A stretch of DNA of 15,510 bases from Verrucomicrobiota bacterium (GCA_009924535.1 RFRI01000007.1:1-15510); one strand, 5' to 3'. Shown: positions 1 through 7,619, counted from the stretch's first letter. Notes: generated by a model not told the origin, from the sequence alone. Numbers and translations: made by a program.

Positions 1-898
1 CGGCGGCGCGGAGCAGGGCGGGTCGCGTGTCGGCGCTATCCGTGGCGGAGCCGATGAGCAGGGATTCGGCGGGCGTGGATTCGAGCGCGTGGGCGGCGGT
101 GCCGAGCGGAGCGTCATCGGTCTCCTCCAGGATGAGTTCGTCGACCTTCGCGGACCCGAGATCGGCGCAAAGGACGTCTTCGTGGCAACGGTCGACGGAG
201 ACGATGAGGGCGTCCGGCGGCAGGTGCCGGAAGAAGGGGGCTTCGGGCGACGAGCCGGAATCATCGCGCGGGGCGCAGATGACGAGGCCATCGACTTCGC
301 CCTCGCTGCGCTGCGTCGCCGGATCGAACGGACGCAGCGATTCGACCGTGTCGCCGAAGAGGTCGATGCGCACGGGCATCTGCGCGTTGAGCGGATAGAC
401 GTCGAGGATGCCGCCGCGCAGCGCGTATTCGCCGGGTTGTTCGCACAACGCCTCGTGGGCATAGCCGAAATCTTCGGCGAGGCGCTTGGCAAAATCCTGC
501 AAGGCGAGTTTCTCGCCCTTGCGGACGACGATCTCGGCCTTGGCGGTGGCTTCGGGGGCGGGGGAGCGGCGCGTGAGCGACCCCGGCGTGCAGGCGATGA
601 GGAGCGGTCGCTTCGCGTCGTGGCCGCCGTGGCGGAGGAGCGAGAGGACGCCGAGGAGGTCGCAGTCGGCCTCGAAGGCCGGTACGGCGGCGTCGGCCTC
701 GGTCAGGGTGCGGGCGACCGGTCGGGCGCCATTGAGCAGCGTCAGCAGCTGGGCGGTCTCTTCCGCGAAGGTCTCCGCCGCTCCGAGATTCGAGGCCAGG
801 AAGACGATCACGCCGCGGTCCGCTCCTTCGGAGCAGACGCAGGCCGCCCAGGCGTGCGGGGGCACGCCGGTCAAGGCACGGCGTGGCTGAGCGGACAT
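1..898 (-). CDS. mfd: Transcription-repair coupling factor Mfd, N-terminal part (partial, 3' end outside window)
   Basis: Reading the minus strand from an ATG at 898 gives an open frame of 299 codons that runs off the left edge, so only the N-terminus is present. Residues 156-170 read GEYALRGGILDVYPL, followed by PVRIDLFGDTVESLRPFDPATQRS-like sequence at about 175-198. This is the UvrB-homology (UvrA-interaction) module shared by Mfd and UvrB. The 150 residues in front and the lack of UvrB's Walker A near the N-terminus favour Mfd. Mfd removes RNA polymerase stalled at lesions and recruits UvrA. The RNA polymerase-interaction and helicase domains would lie outside the window. An in-frame stop at 929-931 upstream leaves ATG 898 as the only ATG start. 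It is the last gene of a minus-strand run, 44 bases after the 97-residue hypothetical gene. Confidence 0.85.
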   Translation of the reverse strand, partial: MSAQPRRALTGVPPHAWAACVCSEGADRGVIVFLASNLGAAETFAEETAQLLTLLNGARPVARTLTEADAAVPAFEADCDLLGVLSLLRHGGHDAKRPLLIACTPGSLTRRSPAPEATAKAEIVVRKGEKLALQDFAKRLAEDFGYAHEALCEQPGEYALRGGILDVYPLNAQMPVRIDLFGDTVESLRPFDPATQRSEGEVDGLVICAPRDDSGSSPEAPFFRHLPPDALIVSVDRCHEDVLCADLGSAKVDELILEETDDAPLGTAAHALESTPAESLLIGSATDSADTRPALLRAA

Positions 899-942
899 GA
901 CGCTATCGAGGCGGGAAGCCCCGATGCGTCAAACCCAACCCC

Positions 943-1236
943 TTACTTCAGGACCTCGGCGGCGATTTCGTCCCAGAGCTCGTCGACCTGGGATAGCTTC
1001 TTCACCGGCCGGCCGGCCTCGGCGAACCAGTAACGGGCGTTACCGAGGTCGCCCTCGATCAGGTGCATCAGGGCGTGAAGCCATGCGCCCGTAGGCGTCT
1101 CGATATCCTGGGCCAATTCATGCGCCGCATGCCAGTCGCCCTTCTTGGCGAACCAGAGGGACTTGGCTTCAGGGGAAAGTCGCTCCGCCGGCTTCGCGTC
1201 GGCGACGGCGGAAGCCTTGAGCTGGGCCGGAGTCAT
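943..1236 (-). CDS. Small conserved hypothetical protein with WHAAHELAQDI motif
   Basis: This encodes 97 residues, soluble, with no signal peptide or membrane segment. The centre is the recognisable part: GDWHAAHELAQDI at about residues 33-45, then a W..A..H..EGDLGNA.YWF..AGRP pattern. I recall this pattern from uncharacterised short proteins in many bacteria, with no assigned function. The spacing of aromatic and alanine residues suggests a short alpha-helical, TPR-like hairpin, which is inference. The ATG lies 3 bases after the Sel1-repeat gene stop and mfd follows 44 bases later, so the three genes probably share a transcript. There is no clear Shine-Dalgarno sequence, consistent with translational coupling to the gene in front. 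Confidence 0.8.
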   Translation of the reverse strand: MTPAQLKASAVADAKPAERLSPEAKSLWFAKKGDWHAAHELAQDIETPTGAWLHALMHLIEGDLGNARYWFAEAGRPVKKLSQVDELWDEIAAEVLK

Positions 1237-1239
1237 GGT

Positions 1240-2190
1240 TCAGCGAGCGGGATTCAGTCGCGCGAGCGCGTCCGAGCCTTCCGGCGGGATGTCCTTGAGC
1301 AGCTTGATGGCGAGTTCCTGGCCTGCTTGCACGTCCTCGAGTTTCATGGTCTTCGCGAGCTGGCTGAGCTTCATGTCATCATCCGGGCTATCTTCGATCT
1401 CGATGAGCACGAGGCGCCAGGCGTAGGCCTGCTGGAGGTCCTTGGGCGACTTCTCTCCGGATTCATAGCGATCGGCGAGGGTGCGGATGGAGACAGGGTC
1501 GCGACGCATGGCTGAACGGGTGTAATAATCCACCGCGAGGCGATAGTTCTGCGGGAGGCCAGGTTGCCCGGTCTCGTAAGCCAGGGCCAGTTCGCGCAGG
1601 CTGTGGCGGTCGCCGGCGTTGGCCCCCAGCAGATACTGTTCGTAGGAACGCTTCAGCAGTTCGGCGCGTTCGTTCTGCCTCACCTTGTAGTCGGGCGAGT
1701 CCTTGGCGGGGTTGATCGCCTTGGCTTCGGCGGCGGCGATGTCGCCCAGCATGCGATAGCCCATCGGCTGGCTTTTGTCCGCGGCGCGATTCGCCCACAC
1801 CTTGGCCTTGGCCAGGTCCTTCGCGGTGCCAAGGCCGCGCAGGTAATAAAGGGAAAGCACGGCCATCGCCCGCGGGTGACGGTTCTCGGCGGCCTTCTGC
1901 GTCCACTGGAAGGCGACGCCTACGTCATCGCGGATCTGCAGGTCGCTCGGCGCATACTTGGTGTGCCGCAGAGCGTAGATGTATTGCGCTTGGGCGTTGC
2001 CAGCCTCGGCGAGGCGGAGGAGCTCCGCGGGCTTGGCTTCGGCCTTGAGCTCGCTGACGTACCGGTCGTGGAGCTCGTTGGGGAGCTGCGCGATCGGGAC
2101 TTCCCATTGGTTGGAGAGGTCGACGACGAGGATCGTGCCGACGGCGGCGGCGATGAAGTAAGGGCGGAGCCGGAGGAGTTTGCGGCGCAT
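1240..2190 (-). CDS. Sel1-like repeat protein with N-terminal membrane anchor
   Basis: This encodes 316 residues from ATG 2190; a TTG at 2208 would add six residues and is less likely. Basic residues MRRKLLRLRP are followed by a hydrophobic stretch at about 11-24, giving a single N-terminal membrane anchor or uncleaved signal, so the bulk is probably outside the cytoplasm. The rest shows Sel1/TPR-type helix pairs: A.AGNAQAQYIYAL (62-74), AMAVLSLYYLRGLGTAKDLAKAKVWANRAAD (109-138), GDRHSLRELALAYETG (193-208) and DPVSIRTLADRYESGEKSPKDLQQAYAW (231-258). Sel1 proteins act as protein-interaction scaffolds, but the partner cannot be read from sequence. It is the first gene of the minus-strand run ending in mfd and is divergent from the beta-propeller gene, with 131 bases between the starts. 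Confidence 0.85.
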   Translation of the reverse strand: MRRKLLRLRPYFIAAAVGTILVVDLSNQWEVPIAQLPNELHDRYVSELKAEAKPAELLRLAEAGNAQAQYIYALRHTKYAPSDLQIRDDVGVAFQWTQKAAENRHPRAMAVLSLYYLRGLGTAKDLAKAKVWANRAADKSQPMGYRMLGDIAAAEAKAINPAKDSPDYKVRQNERAELLKRSYEQYLLGANAGDRHSLRELALAYETGQPGLPQNYRLAVDYYTRSAMRRDPVSIRTLADRYESGEKSPKDLQQAYAWRLVLIEIEDSPDDDMKLSQLAKTMKLEDVQAGQELAIKLLKDIPPEGSDALARLNPAR

Positions 2191-2321
2191 GGGACGGCGT
2201 CCATCCAAGTCGACCGGCGGGTGAAGGCAAGGGGAGTTCGACTACGGGTATAGAAGAATGCGCCGGCCGGGCCTTGCTTGCGTCAGGCGTCCGGCCATGC
2301 TCAAGCCATCGCCCGGACTCT

Positions 2322-3365
2322 ATGCGCCTCTTCGCCTGTTTGCTCTGCCTTGCCGCTTTCGCCGAAGAAAAGCCGCCCGTCCTCGGACACGGCGACCTTC
2401 GCTACTCGGTCGAGCTGCGGTGGGCCAAGGCCGACCCGGCGGTCGCCCCGGTGGTCAACTCGCATGCGCTGGCCGAAGGAAAGGATGGGCGCATCTATCT
2501 CGTGACCGATCATCCCAAGAACGACTTCATCGTCTTCGAGAAAGATGGCCGCTACGTCCGTTCGATCAGCGCCGGCCTCGGCGGCGGACACGGCCTGGAG
2601 ATCTTCGAGCAGGGCGGCGTCGAGTATCTCGTCCATGTCGACTCCGGCTGGCACATGGCCGCCGAGGGGTGGAACCCGTCCGCGGTCGAAGGGCGCATCA
2701 CTTTGCTGACGACCGACGGCAAGATCGTGCGGAAGTTCCCGACGCCGAAGGAACTCGGCCTGAGCGATGGCAAGTTCATGCCATGTTCGGTGGCCTGGAC
2801 GCCCGCCGGCACGTTGCTCGTCGCCGACGGCTACGGCTCGAATTTCATCTACGAGTTTTCGCTCGAGGGTAAGCTGCTTAAGAAGTGGGGTGGGCCGACC
2901 AAGGATGCCGCCAATCTCAGCAACGCCCATGGTATCTCGATCGACGCCATGGATCCGCGCGGTCCGCTGGTCTGGGTGCCCTCGCGCAGCCAGAACCAGG
3001 TCAAGGCGTTCACTTTGGACGGCAAGCATGTCGACACCATCGACCTGCCGGGCGCCTTCGCCGGGCAGCTCTGCTTCCGCGGTGACAAGGTCTACACCGC
3101 CGTCTGCTGGAGCAAGGATGCCAAGGGCAAGCGCCTCGCGCAGTCCGGCTTTCTGCTCGTGCTGGATCGTGCGACGAAGAAGGTCCTCAGCGCCCCCGGT
3201 GGTAGCGAGCCCAAGTACGTCGACGGCAAGCTCCAGCCGCTCAGCCAGGCGCAACCTGTCTTTAAGCACGGCCACGATCTGTTCGTCGATTCCGCCGGTG
3301 ACATCTACCTCGGCGAATGGAACGCGGACCGCCGCTATCCGTCCAAACTGACGCTGGTCAAGTAA
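2322..3365 (+). CDS. Exported NHL-type six-bladed beta-propeller protein
   Basis: This encodes 347 residues from ATG 2322, chosen because it opens directly with a signal peptide (MRLFACLLCLAAFA, then EEKPP). An in-frame upstream start would bury it. The mature part has repeated blades typical of NHL propellers: SHALAEGKDGRIYLVTD, GHGLEIFEQGGVEYLVHVD, CSVAWTPAGTLLVADGYGSN, NAHGISID, and a closing HDLFVDSAGDIYLGEW. The histidine-rich blade starts resemble the peptidyl-amidoglycolate-lyase-like branch of the family. Function in verrucomicrobial and planctomycetal homologues is unknown, and binding or lyase activity on extracytoplasmic substrates is only a possibility. There is no good Shine-Dalgarno sequence before the ATG. 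The gene converges on the DUF1826-like gene with one base between the stops and no visible terminator hairpin. Confidence 0.85.
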   Translation: MRLFACLLCLAAFAEEKPPVLGHGDLRYSVELRWAKADPAVAPVVNSHALAEGKDGRIYLVTDHPKNDFIVFEKDGRYVRSISAGLGGGHGLEIFEQGGVEYLVHVDSGWHMAAEGWNPSAVEGRITLLTTDGKIVRKFPTPKELGLSDGKFMPCSVAWTPAGTLLVADGYGSNFIYEFSLEGKLLKKWGGPTKDAANLSNAHGISIDAMDPRGPLVWVPSRSQNQVKAFTLDGKHVDTIDLPGAFAGQLCFRGDKVYTAVCWSKDAKGKRLAQSGFLLVLDRATKKVLSAPGGSEPKYVDGKLQPLSQAQPVFKHGHDLFVDSAGDIYLGEWNADRRYPSKLTLVK

Positions 3366-3366
3366 C

Positions 3367-4062
3367 TCAGCTGATCAGCAGTAGGCGCGGGGAGCCGGGC
3401 AGGTTCTCCGGGGCGCGGTGGACGCAGGGCGGCACGGGGCTGCCCGGCCAGCGCGTGGCGATCCGCCAGAGCGCGAAGGTGCCAAAGGGGTAGGGTGTGG
3501 TTCCGGGCTTCGGCGCGTAATGCGAATCGTAGCTGTGCTCGTGCAGGAACTCGGCGAAGCCGCCGTCGTCTGCGCCCCCGTATTCTTTCAAGAGCTCGGC
3601 GCGGATCTCGGGAATCTCGACCTTCAGCAGGGCGTCTTCGTTGCGGAGGCCCTCGCTGCAGGCGCCGTGATACGTGCAGAGCCAGGTGTCGACCTCGACG
3701 GGAGCGCTGTCGACGTGGAAAGAGGTCACGTCCGTCGGCACCGTGCCGGCGTCCGGGCTGCGCACGCAGTCATAGACGCAGTTGAGCGAAGGGGCGAGGT
3801 CGTGGTCGCGCAGGAGTTGCTGGTCCGCGAGCATCGCCTCGGCGGCAAGCCGTCCGGCCGGGCTGAGGTCGAGACCGCGTACGCGTTCATCATCGACCGG
3901 CACGATGCCTCCGCCGGACCCGAGTTTGGCGATGACCTCGGCGTAGTCGCCGGGCAGCGAGCGTTCCCAGCAGAGCGCGTTGACGCCGTCGGCGAAGCGC
4001 GTGGCCCTGAGCTCTTCGAAACTCCGCACACGGAGGACGCGCGGCTGGCCGGCGCCGCTCAC
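3367..4062 (-). CDS. DUF1826-like protein, translationally coupled to ParA-like gene
   Basis: I read this as 231 residues from a GTG at 4062 whose last bases overlap the parA stop (GTGA, 4059-4062). The open frame continues far upstream but there it is only the antisense-like alternative frame of parA. The recognisable layout is CWER.LP near residues 31-37, TSFHVD (113-118), LCTYHGACSEGL (128-139), FGTFALWR (193-200) and CVHRAPENLPGSPRLLLIS at the C-terminus. This layout matches my knowledge of DUF1826 proteins, whose function is not established. H116, D118, H215 and R226 are placed like the HxD...H...R set of Fe(II)/2-oxoglutarate oxygenases, which is inference. It is the last gene of the fabV-parA run. 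A shorter start at a GTG near 4032 is possible. Confidence 0.65.
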   Translation of the reverse strand: MSGAGQPRVLRVRSFEELRATRFADGVNALCWERSLPGDYAEVIAKLGSGGGIVPVDDERVRGLDLSPAGRLAAEAMLADQQLLRDHDLAPSLNCVYDCVRSPDAGTVPTDVTSFHVDSAPVEVDTWLCTYHGACSEGLRNEDALLKVEIPEIRAELLKEYGGADDGGFAEFLHEHSYDSHYAPKPGTTPYPFGTFALWRIATRWPGSPVPPCVHRAPENLPGSPRLLLIS

Positions 4063-4835
4063 TTCAGGGCGAAGCGCTTGGCGAACTCCTTGGCGAGCGC
4101 GTCGTAGGCGACGGCGCCCGGGGAATGGACGTCGTACTGGAAGATCGTCTGGCCGTGGCTCGGGCACTCCGACAGGCGGATGGTGCGCGGGATCATCGAG
4201 TCCATGACGAGGGCGGGGAAGTGGGTCTTCACTTCCTCGACGACCTGGCGGGAGAGCTTCGTGCGTACGTCGTACATCGTCATCACGATCGCGCCGACGG
4301 TGAGCTTGTCGCTGGCGCCGGCGGCCTTGAGCTGGTCGACCACTCCGAGGATCTGGCCGAGGCCTTCCATCGCGAGGTATTCGGTCTGCAGCGTGACGAT
4401 CAGGTGGTCCGACGCGCCGAGCGCGTTCATCGAGAGCATGCCGAGGGCCGGCGGGCAATCGATGAGGATGGCCTTGTACTTGCCGGAGGCGAGGACCGGC
4501 GCGAGGGCTTCGCGCAGGCGGCCGAGGTAATTCTCGGCTTGGGAGAGTTCGGATTCGACGGCGGCGAGGTCGACTTCGGAGGGGATCAGGTCGAGCTTCT
4601 CGGTGGAGGTCGCGACGATCATGTCGGCGGCCTTGGCTTCGCCGTGGAGGACCTTGTAGAGGGACCGGCCTTCGGTCTTCTCGATGCCGAGCGCACTGGT
4701 CGCGTTGGCTTGGGCGTCGAGGTCGACGATGAGGGTCGGGATACCGAGGCGCGCGAGGCCGGCGCCGAGGTTCACGGTGGTGGTCGTCTTGCCGACGCCG
4801 CCCTTTTGGTTCGCGATGGAAAAGACCTTGGCCAC
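4059..4835 (-). CDS. ParA/Soj-type Walker ATPase
   Basis: This encodes 258 residues from a GTG start, with GAGGA eight bases upstream. The deviant Walker A is KGGVGKTTTT (11-20, signature K11 and catalytic K16), switch I is DLDAQAN (38-44), and Walker B is ILIDCPP (123-129, D126). The length and the ending are typical of chromosomal Soj/ParA proteins, which dimerise on ATP, bind DNA non-specifically and position chromosomes or other cargo with a partner. No parB follows. The next gene is DUF1826-like with a 4-base overlap, and fabV ends exactly at the base before this start. It could be the chromosomal ParA with ParB elsewhere, or an orphan ParA serving another cargo; sequence alone does not decide, so no symbol is assigned. 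Confidence 0.9.
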   Translation of the reverse strand: MAKVFSIANQKGGVGKTTTTVNLGAGLARLGIPTLIVDLDAQANATSALGIEKTEGRSLYKVLHGEAKAADMIVATSTEKLDLIPSEVDLAAVESELSQAENYLGRLREALAPVLASGKYKAILIDCPPALGMLSMNALGASDHLIVTLQTEYLAMEGLGQILGVVDQLKAAGASDKLTVGAIVMTMYDVRTKLSRQVVEEVKTHFPALVMDSMIPRTIRLSECPSHGQTIFQYDVHSPGAVAYDALAKEFAKRFALK

Positions 4836-6038
4836 TTAAGCGTCCTCGATGGGGCGTTCGACTTCGGTCGGGCCTTCGTAATCGATGCCGGCGAGGCCGA
4901 AGCCGAAGTTCTTCATGAAGTCGGTCTGGTAGCCGGCGAAGTCGGCATGTGCGTCGAAGGTCTCGGTCGTGACATGCGGCCAGGCTTCGAAGACGGCCTT
5001 CTGGACGTCGGGCGCCATCTCCCAGTCATCGATGCGGACGCGTCCGTTCTCGTCGAAGTCGAGGGCGTTGCCGTTGTACATCTGCTTCTCGAAGAGGCGT
5101 TGGATCTGTTCGATGCAGCCTTCGTGCGTGCCCTTGGCCTTCATGATCTTGAAGAGCAGGGAGACGTAGAGGGGGACGACCGGGATGGCGGAGCTGGCCT
5201 GCGTGACGACGGCCTTGTTGACCGAGACGAAGGCACGGCCGCGATGGAGCTTCATCAGGCTGTCGATCTTGCGACCGGCGCGCTCGAGGTCTTCCTTGGC
5301 CTTGCCGATGGTGCCGTCCTTGTAGATCGGCCAGGTCACCTGCGGTCCGATGTAGGAGTAGGCGACGGTCTGGCAGCCTTCCTTGAGGACGCCGGCGCCG
5401 TCGAGGGCGTTCATCCAGAGTTCCCAGTCTTCGCCGCCCATGACCTTGACCGTCTGCGCGATGTCGTCGGCTGAAGCGGTCTCGAGGGTGACCTCGTTCA
5501 CGACCTTCCTGTCGGTGTCGAGGTTCTTGGCGTGGAAGGGAGCGCCGGTCGGCTTGAGGACGGACTTGTAGGTCACGCCGTCGGGAGCGGTGCGTCGAGG
5601 CGAGGCGAGGGAGTAGACGACGAGGTCGATCTTGCCGCCGGGCATCTTGGCTTTGATCGCTTCGATGACCTGGGCCTTGAGCTCGGCCGAGAAGGCGTCG
5701 CCGTTGATCGAGACGGCCTTGAGGCCGGCCTTCTTCGCTTCGGCGTGGAAGCCGGCGGTGTTATACCAGCCAGGGGAGCCGGGCTTGTCGCCTTCCCCGT
5801 TGCGTTCGAAGAACACGCCGAGCGTGGCGGCGCCGGAACCGAAGGCGGCGGAAATGCGGGAGGAGAGGCCGTAGCCGGTGGAGGCGCCGATCACCAGGAC
5901 CGACTTGGGGCCGCCCTGGATGGGCTTGCGGGACTTGACGTAGGCGATCTGCTCGCGGACCGCCGCGGCGCAGCCTTCGGGGTGGGAGGTGATGCAGATG
6001 AACCCGCGGACGCGAGGCTTCAGGACTTGCTGGGACAT
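4836..6038 (-). CDS. fabV: FabV-type enoyl-ACP / trans-2-enoyl-CoA reductase
   Basis: This encodes 400 residues, the full family length. It aligns by eye with FabV from KPRVRGFICITSHPEGC at the N-terminus through GPKSVLVIGASTGYG (nucleotide-binding loop, 51-57), VDLVVYSLASPRRT-like sequence (138-150) and MGGEDWELWMNAL (200-212) to FGFGLAGIDYE near the end. The active-site pair in the FabV-specific YX8K spacing is Y239 and K248. FabV reduces the double bond in the last step of fatty-acid elongation with NAD(P)H and is the triclosan-insensitive type; the close relative Ter acts on crotonyl-CoA, and the two are not separable here. ATG 6038 has a good Shine-Dalgarno sequence. The stop touches the parA-like start. 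It is divergent from the aminotransferase gene with 110 bases between the starts. Confidence 0.93.
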   Translation of the reverse strand: MSQQVLKPRVRGFICITSHPEGCAAAVREQIAYVKSRKPIQGGPKSVLVIGASTGYGLSSRISAAFGSGAATLGVFFERNGEGDKPGSPGWYNTAGFHAEAKKAGLKAVSINGDAFSAELKAQVIEAIKAKMPGGKIDLVVYSLASPRRTAPDGVTYKSVLKPTGAPFHAKNLDTDRKVVNEVTLETASADDIAQTVKVMGGEDWELWMNALDGAGVLKEGCQTVAYSYIGPQVTWPIYKDGTIGKAKEDLERAGRKIDSLMKLHRGRAFVSVNKAVVTQASSAIPVVPLYVSLLFKIMKAKGTHEGCIEQIQRLFEKQMYNGNALDFDENGRVRIDDWEMAPDVQKAVFEAWPHVTTETFDAHADFAGYQTDFMKNFGFGLAGIDYEGPTEVERPIEDA

Positions 6039-6043
6039 AAGGA

Positions 6044-6050
6044 CACCTTT
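6044..6050 (-). promoter_or_regulatory. Shine-Dalgarno of fabV
   Basis: The minus strand reads AAAGGTG here, five bases before the fabV ATG at 6038. It is one of the few clear Shine-Dalgarno sequences in this window and fixes the start. Confidence 0.6.
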
Positions 6051-6148
6051 GGAGGGGGAGGGGCTGAGTTCAATCTGGAATTAGGAGGCGCCGGCCGCCG
6101 GCCGCCTTTTGCCTCGCTTGTCCCACCTTGTTGCTGACTCTCCCGCCC

Positions 6149-7318
6149 ATGTTTAGCACCCGCCTTGCTTTCGCCGACACGACCAACGCCCTGAGCAAAG
6201 CGAAAGCGAAGCGTCTCGCGGCCGGGCAGCCGGTGCTCGACCTCTCCGATTCCAATCCGGCCAACGCGGGCTTCGCCTGGTCCGCGACCGACCTCGGTCC
6301 GTTCCTCCGTCGCGACGGCATCCAGCGCCAGGATCCGAACCCGCTCGGGCTCGCTTCGGCGCGCACGGCGATCTCGGATTACTATTCTTCGCGCGGCGCC
6401 CGCGTGCCGGTCGACCAGCTTTTCCTCACGGCCAGCACGAGCGAGGCCTACTCCTGGATCTTCAAGCTGCTCTGCAATCCCGGCGACGAAGTGCTCGTGC
6501 CGGAGCCGGCGTATCCGTTGCTCGAAGTCATCGCCGCGCTCGAAGGCGTGACGCTGCGTCCTTATCAGCTCGTCCAGCTCGCCGGCGAATGGGTCATCGA
6601 CGCGGCTACGCTCAGCGTCAATCGCCAGACTCGCGCCGTCCTCTGCATCAATCCGTCCAACCCGACCGGCGCTTTCGTCGGCCGTCGCGACCGAGACGTC
6701 CTGCGCGGCTTCGCGTTGAAGCACGGCCTCGCGATCGTGTGCGACGAAGTCTTCCTCGATTATCCTGCCGAAGGCGTCGCCTCCCCCGGCACCTGGGCCG
6801 GCGAAGCCAACGTGATGACGTTCGTCCTCAGCGGACTTTCCAAGGTCGCGCTCGCGCCGCAGCTCAAGCTCGGCTGGATCGTCGTCGCCGGCCCGGCTGC
6901 TTCGACGCTCGAAGCCTGCCGCCGCCTCGAGCACATCGCCGATGCTTTCCTCTCCGTGAACACTCCGGCCCAGCTCGCCTTGCCGGATCTCCTGCGTCGC
7001 GCCGAACCGCTCCGCGCCCTCGTCCGTACCCGCGTCGCGCAAGGGGAGGTCGCCCTCCGCGCCTGGGCCGCTTCGACGGCTTCCGGTTGCACGGTCCTGC
7101 CGCGCCCCGCCGGCTGGACGGCTATCCTGACCTTGCCCCCCGGCGTCCATGAAGACCGCTTCCTGATGAACGCCCTCAGCGAAGGCGTCTGGGCCCACCC
7201 CGGTTATTTCTATGGCATGCCGGCCGCCGTCCCGAGCGTCGTTTTGAGCCTTTTGACCCCGCCCGACGCCCTTTCCGTAGGCCTTCAGGCCCTCGATCGG
7301 GCTTTGAAGCGGACTTAA
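6149..7318 (+). CDS. PLP-dependent aminotransferase, class I/II fold type I
   Basis: This encodes 389 residues from ATG 6149; an upstream TTG at 6128 in the same frame is less likely. Fold-type I landmarks are visible: SDSNPAN near residue 33, PLGLASAR (65-72) as in the substrate-contact loop, NPSNPTG (168-174), VCDEVFLDY (197-205, D199 for the pyridine nitrogen) and the Schiff-base lysine K232 in SGLSKVALAPQLKLGW. The C-terminal HPGYFYGM resembles the small-domain active-site edge of alanine/aspartate-type enzymes. The exact amino-acid substrate cannot be assigned. There is no Shine-Dalgarno sequence; the 20 bases before the ATG are pyrimidine-rich. rpmB starts 70 bases after the stop, but has its own promoter candidate. 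It is divergent from fabV. Confidence 0.88.
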   Translation: MFSTRLAFADTTNALSKAKAKRLAAGQPVLDLSDSNPANAGFAWSATDLGPFLRRDGIQRQDPNPLGLASARTAISDYYSSRGARVPVDQLFLTASTSEAYSWIFKLLCNPGDEVLVPEPAYPLLEVIAALEGVTLRPYQLVQLAGEWVIDAATLSVNRQTRAVLCINPSNPTGAFVGRRDRDVLRGFALKHGLAIVCDEVFLDYPAEGVASPGTWAGEANVMTFVLSGLSKVALAPQLKLGWIVVAGPAASTLEACRRLEHIADAFLSVNTPAQLALPDLLRRAEPLRALVRTRVAQGEVALRAWAASTASGCTVLPRPAGWTAILTLPPGVHEDRFLMNALSEGVWAHPGYFYGMPAAVPSVVLSLLTPPDALSVGLQALDRALKRT

Positions 7319-7332
7319 GGGCTAATTACCGC

Positions 7333-7360
7333 TTGCCAACGGCCTCGGCACTCCTTTGCT
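7333..7360 (+). promoter_or_regulatory. Candidate promoter of rpmB
   Basis: A TTGCCA box (7333-7338) is followed after 16 bases by TTTGCT (7355-7360), then 28 bases to the rpmB ATG. The -10 match to the classical consensus is poor. The call rests on the same geometry (TTGCCA, 16 bases, -10, 28 bases) in front of rpoZ. Confidence 0.35.
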
Positions 7361-7370
7361 CCGACTTTCC

Positions 7371-7378
7371 AAAAGGAG
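7371..7378 (+). promoter_or_regulatory. Shine-Dalgarno of rpmB
   Basis: AAAAGGAG lies ten bases before ATG 7389. It is the strongest ribosome binding site in the window. It fixes the rpmB start at 7389 and excludes the in-frame upstream start at 7356, which precedes it. Confidence 0.7.
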
Positions 7379-7388
7379 CCCGAACACT

Positions 7389-7619
7389 ATGTCCCGTATC
7401 TGCAGCGTCACCGGCAAGCGCCCCGTCAAGGGCCGCCGAATCATTCACCGCGGCCAGTCCAAGAAGAGCGGCGGTATCGGCTTCCAGCTCGTGAAGCAGA
7501 CCAAGCGCACGTTCAAGCCGAACGTCCAGCGCATCCGCGTGGTCCAGCCTAACGGCTCGGTCAAGCGCCAGTGGGTTTCGGTCAAGGCCCTCAAGGCCGG
7601 CCTCGTCACCAAGGCCTAA
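7389..7619 (+). CDS. rpmB: 50S ribosomal protein L28
   Basis: This encodes 76 residues, the family length. The N-terminus MSRICSVTGKRP, then GRRIIHRGQSKKSGGIGFQ and KRTFKPNVQRIRV are the L28 signature. The C-terminal part ends KRQWVSVKALKAGLVTKA. It is basic as expected for an rRNA-binding large-subunit protein. Only the first cysteine of the zinc-ribbon form is present (C5), so this is the zinc-free type. It is probably transcribed as a single gene from its own promoter and ended by the strong hairpin at 7641-7670. Confidence 0.97.
   Translation: MSRICSVTGKRPVKGRRIIHRGQSKKSGGIGFQLVKQTKRTFKPNVQRIRVVQPNGSVKRQWVSVKALKAGLVTKA

Noticed and set aside
89..1033. Plus-strand open frame of 314 codons opposite mfd
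   Set aside because: The minus strand carries a clear Mfd domain. The plus-strand product is arginine/glycine/alanine-rich low-complexity sequence typical of antisense frames.
1251..1259. GATTCAGTC near the end of the Sel1 gene as another copy of the 19-base repeat
   Set aside because: Only nine bases match and the rest of the unit is absent. It lies within coding sequence and is probably chance.
2249..2254. TATAGA as a -10 box of the beta-propeller gene
   Set aside because: No -35 box at a proper distance was found, and the start codon is about 70 bases downstream. A single hexamer is not enough.
2301..3275. Minus-strand open frame of 324 codons opposite the beta-propeller gene
   Set aside because: It is a shadow frame. 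The plus-strand protein has a signal peptide and propeller repeats.
4125..5474. Long plus-strand open frame of 449 codons opposite the ParA-like gene and fabV
   Set aside because: It is the complementary-strand shadow of two well-recognised genes in a GC-rich sequence. The product is rich in D, E, G and V with no motif.
6088..6108. GC-rich hairpin GCCGG-CCG-CCGGC followed by TTTT as a terminator
   Set aside because: The stem is five pairs with a three-base loop, and the region lies between divergent starts, where no upstream plus-strand gene needs a terminator.
6020..7198. Minus-strand open frame of 392 codons opposite the aminotransferase
   Set aside because: The aminotransferase motifs on the plus strand are unmistakable, and the opposite frame shows none. 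It would also overlap the fabV start region.
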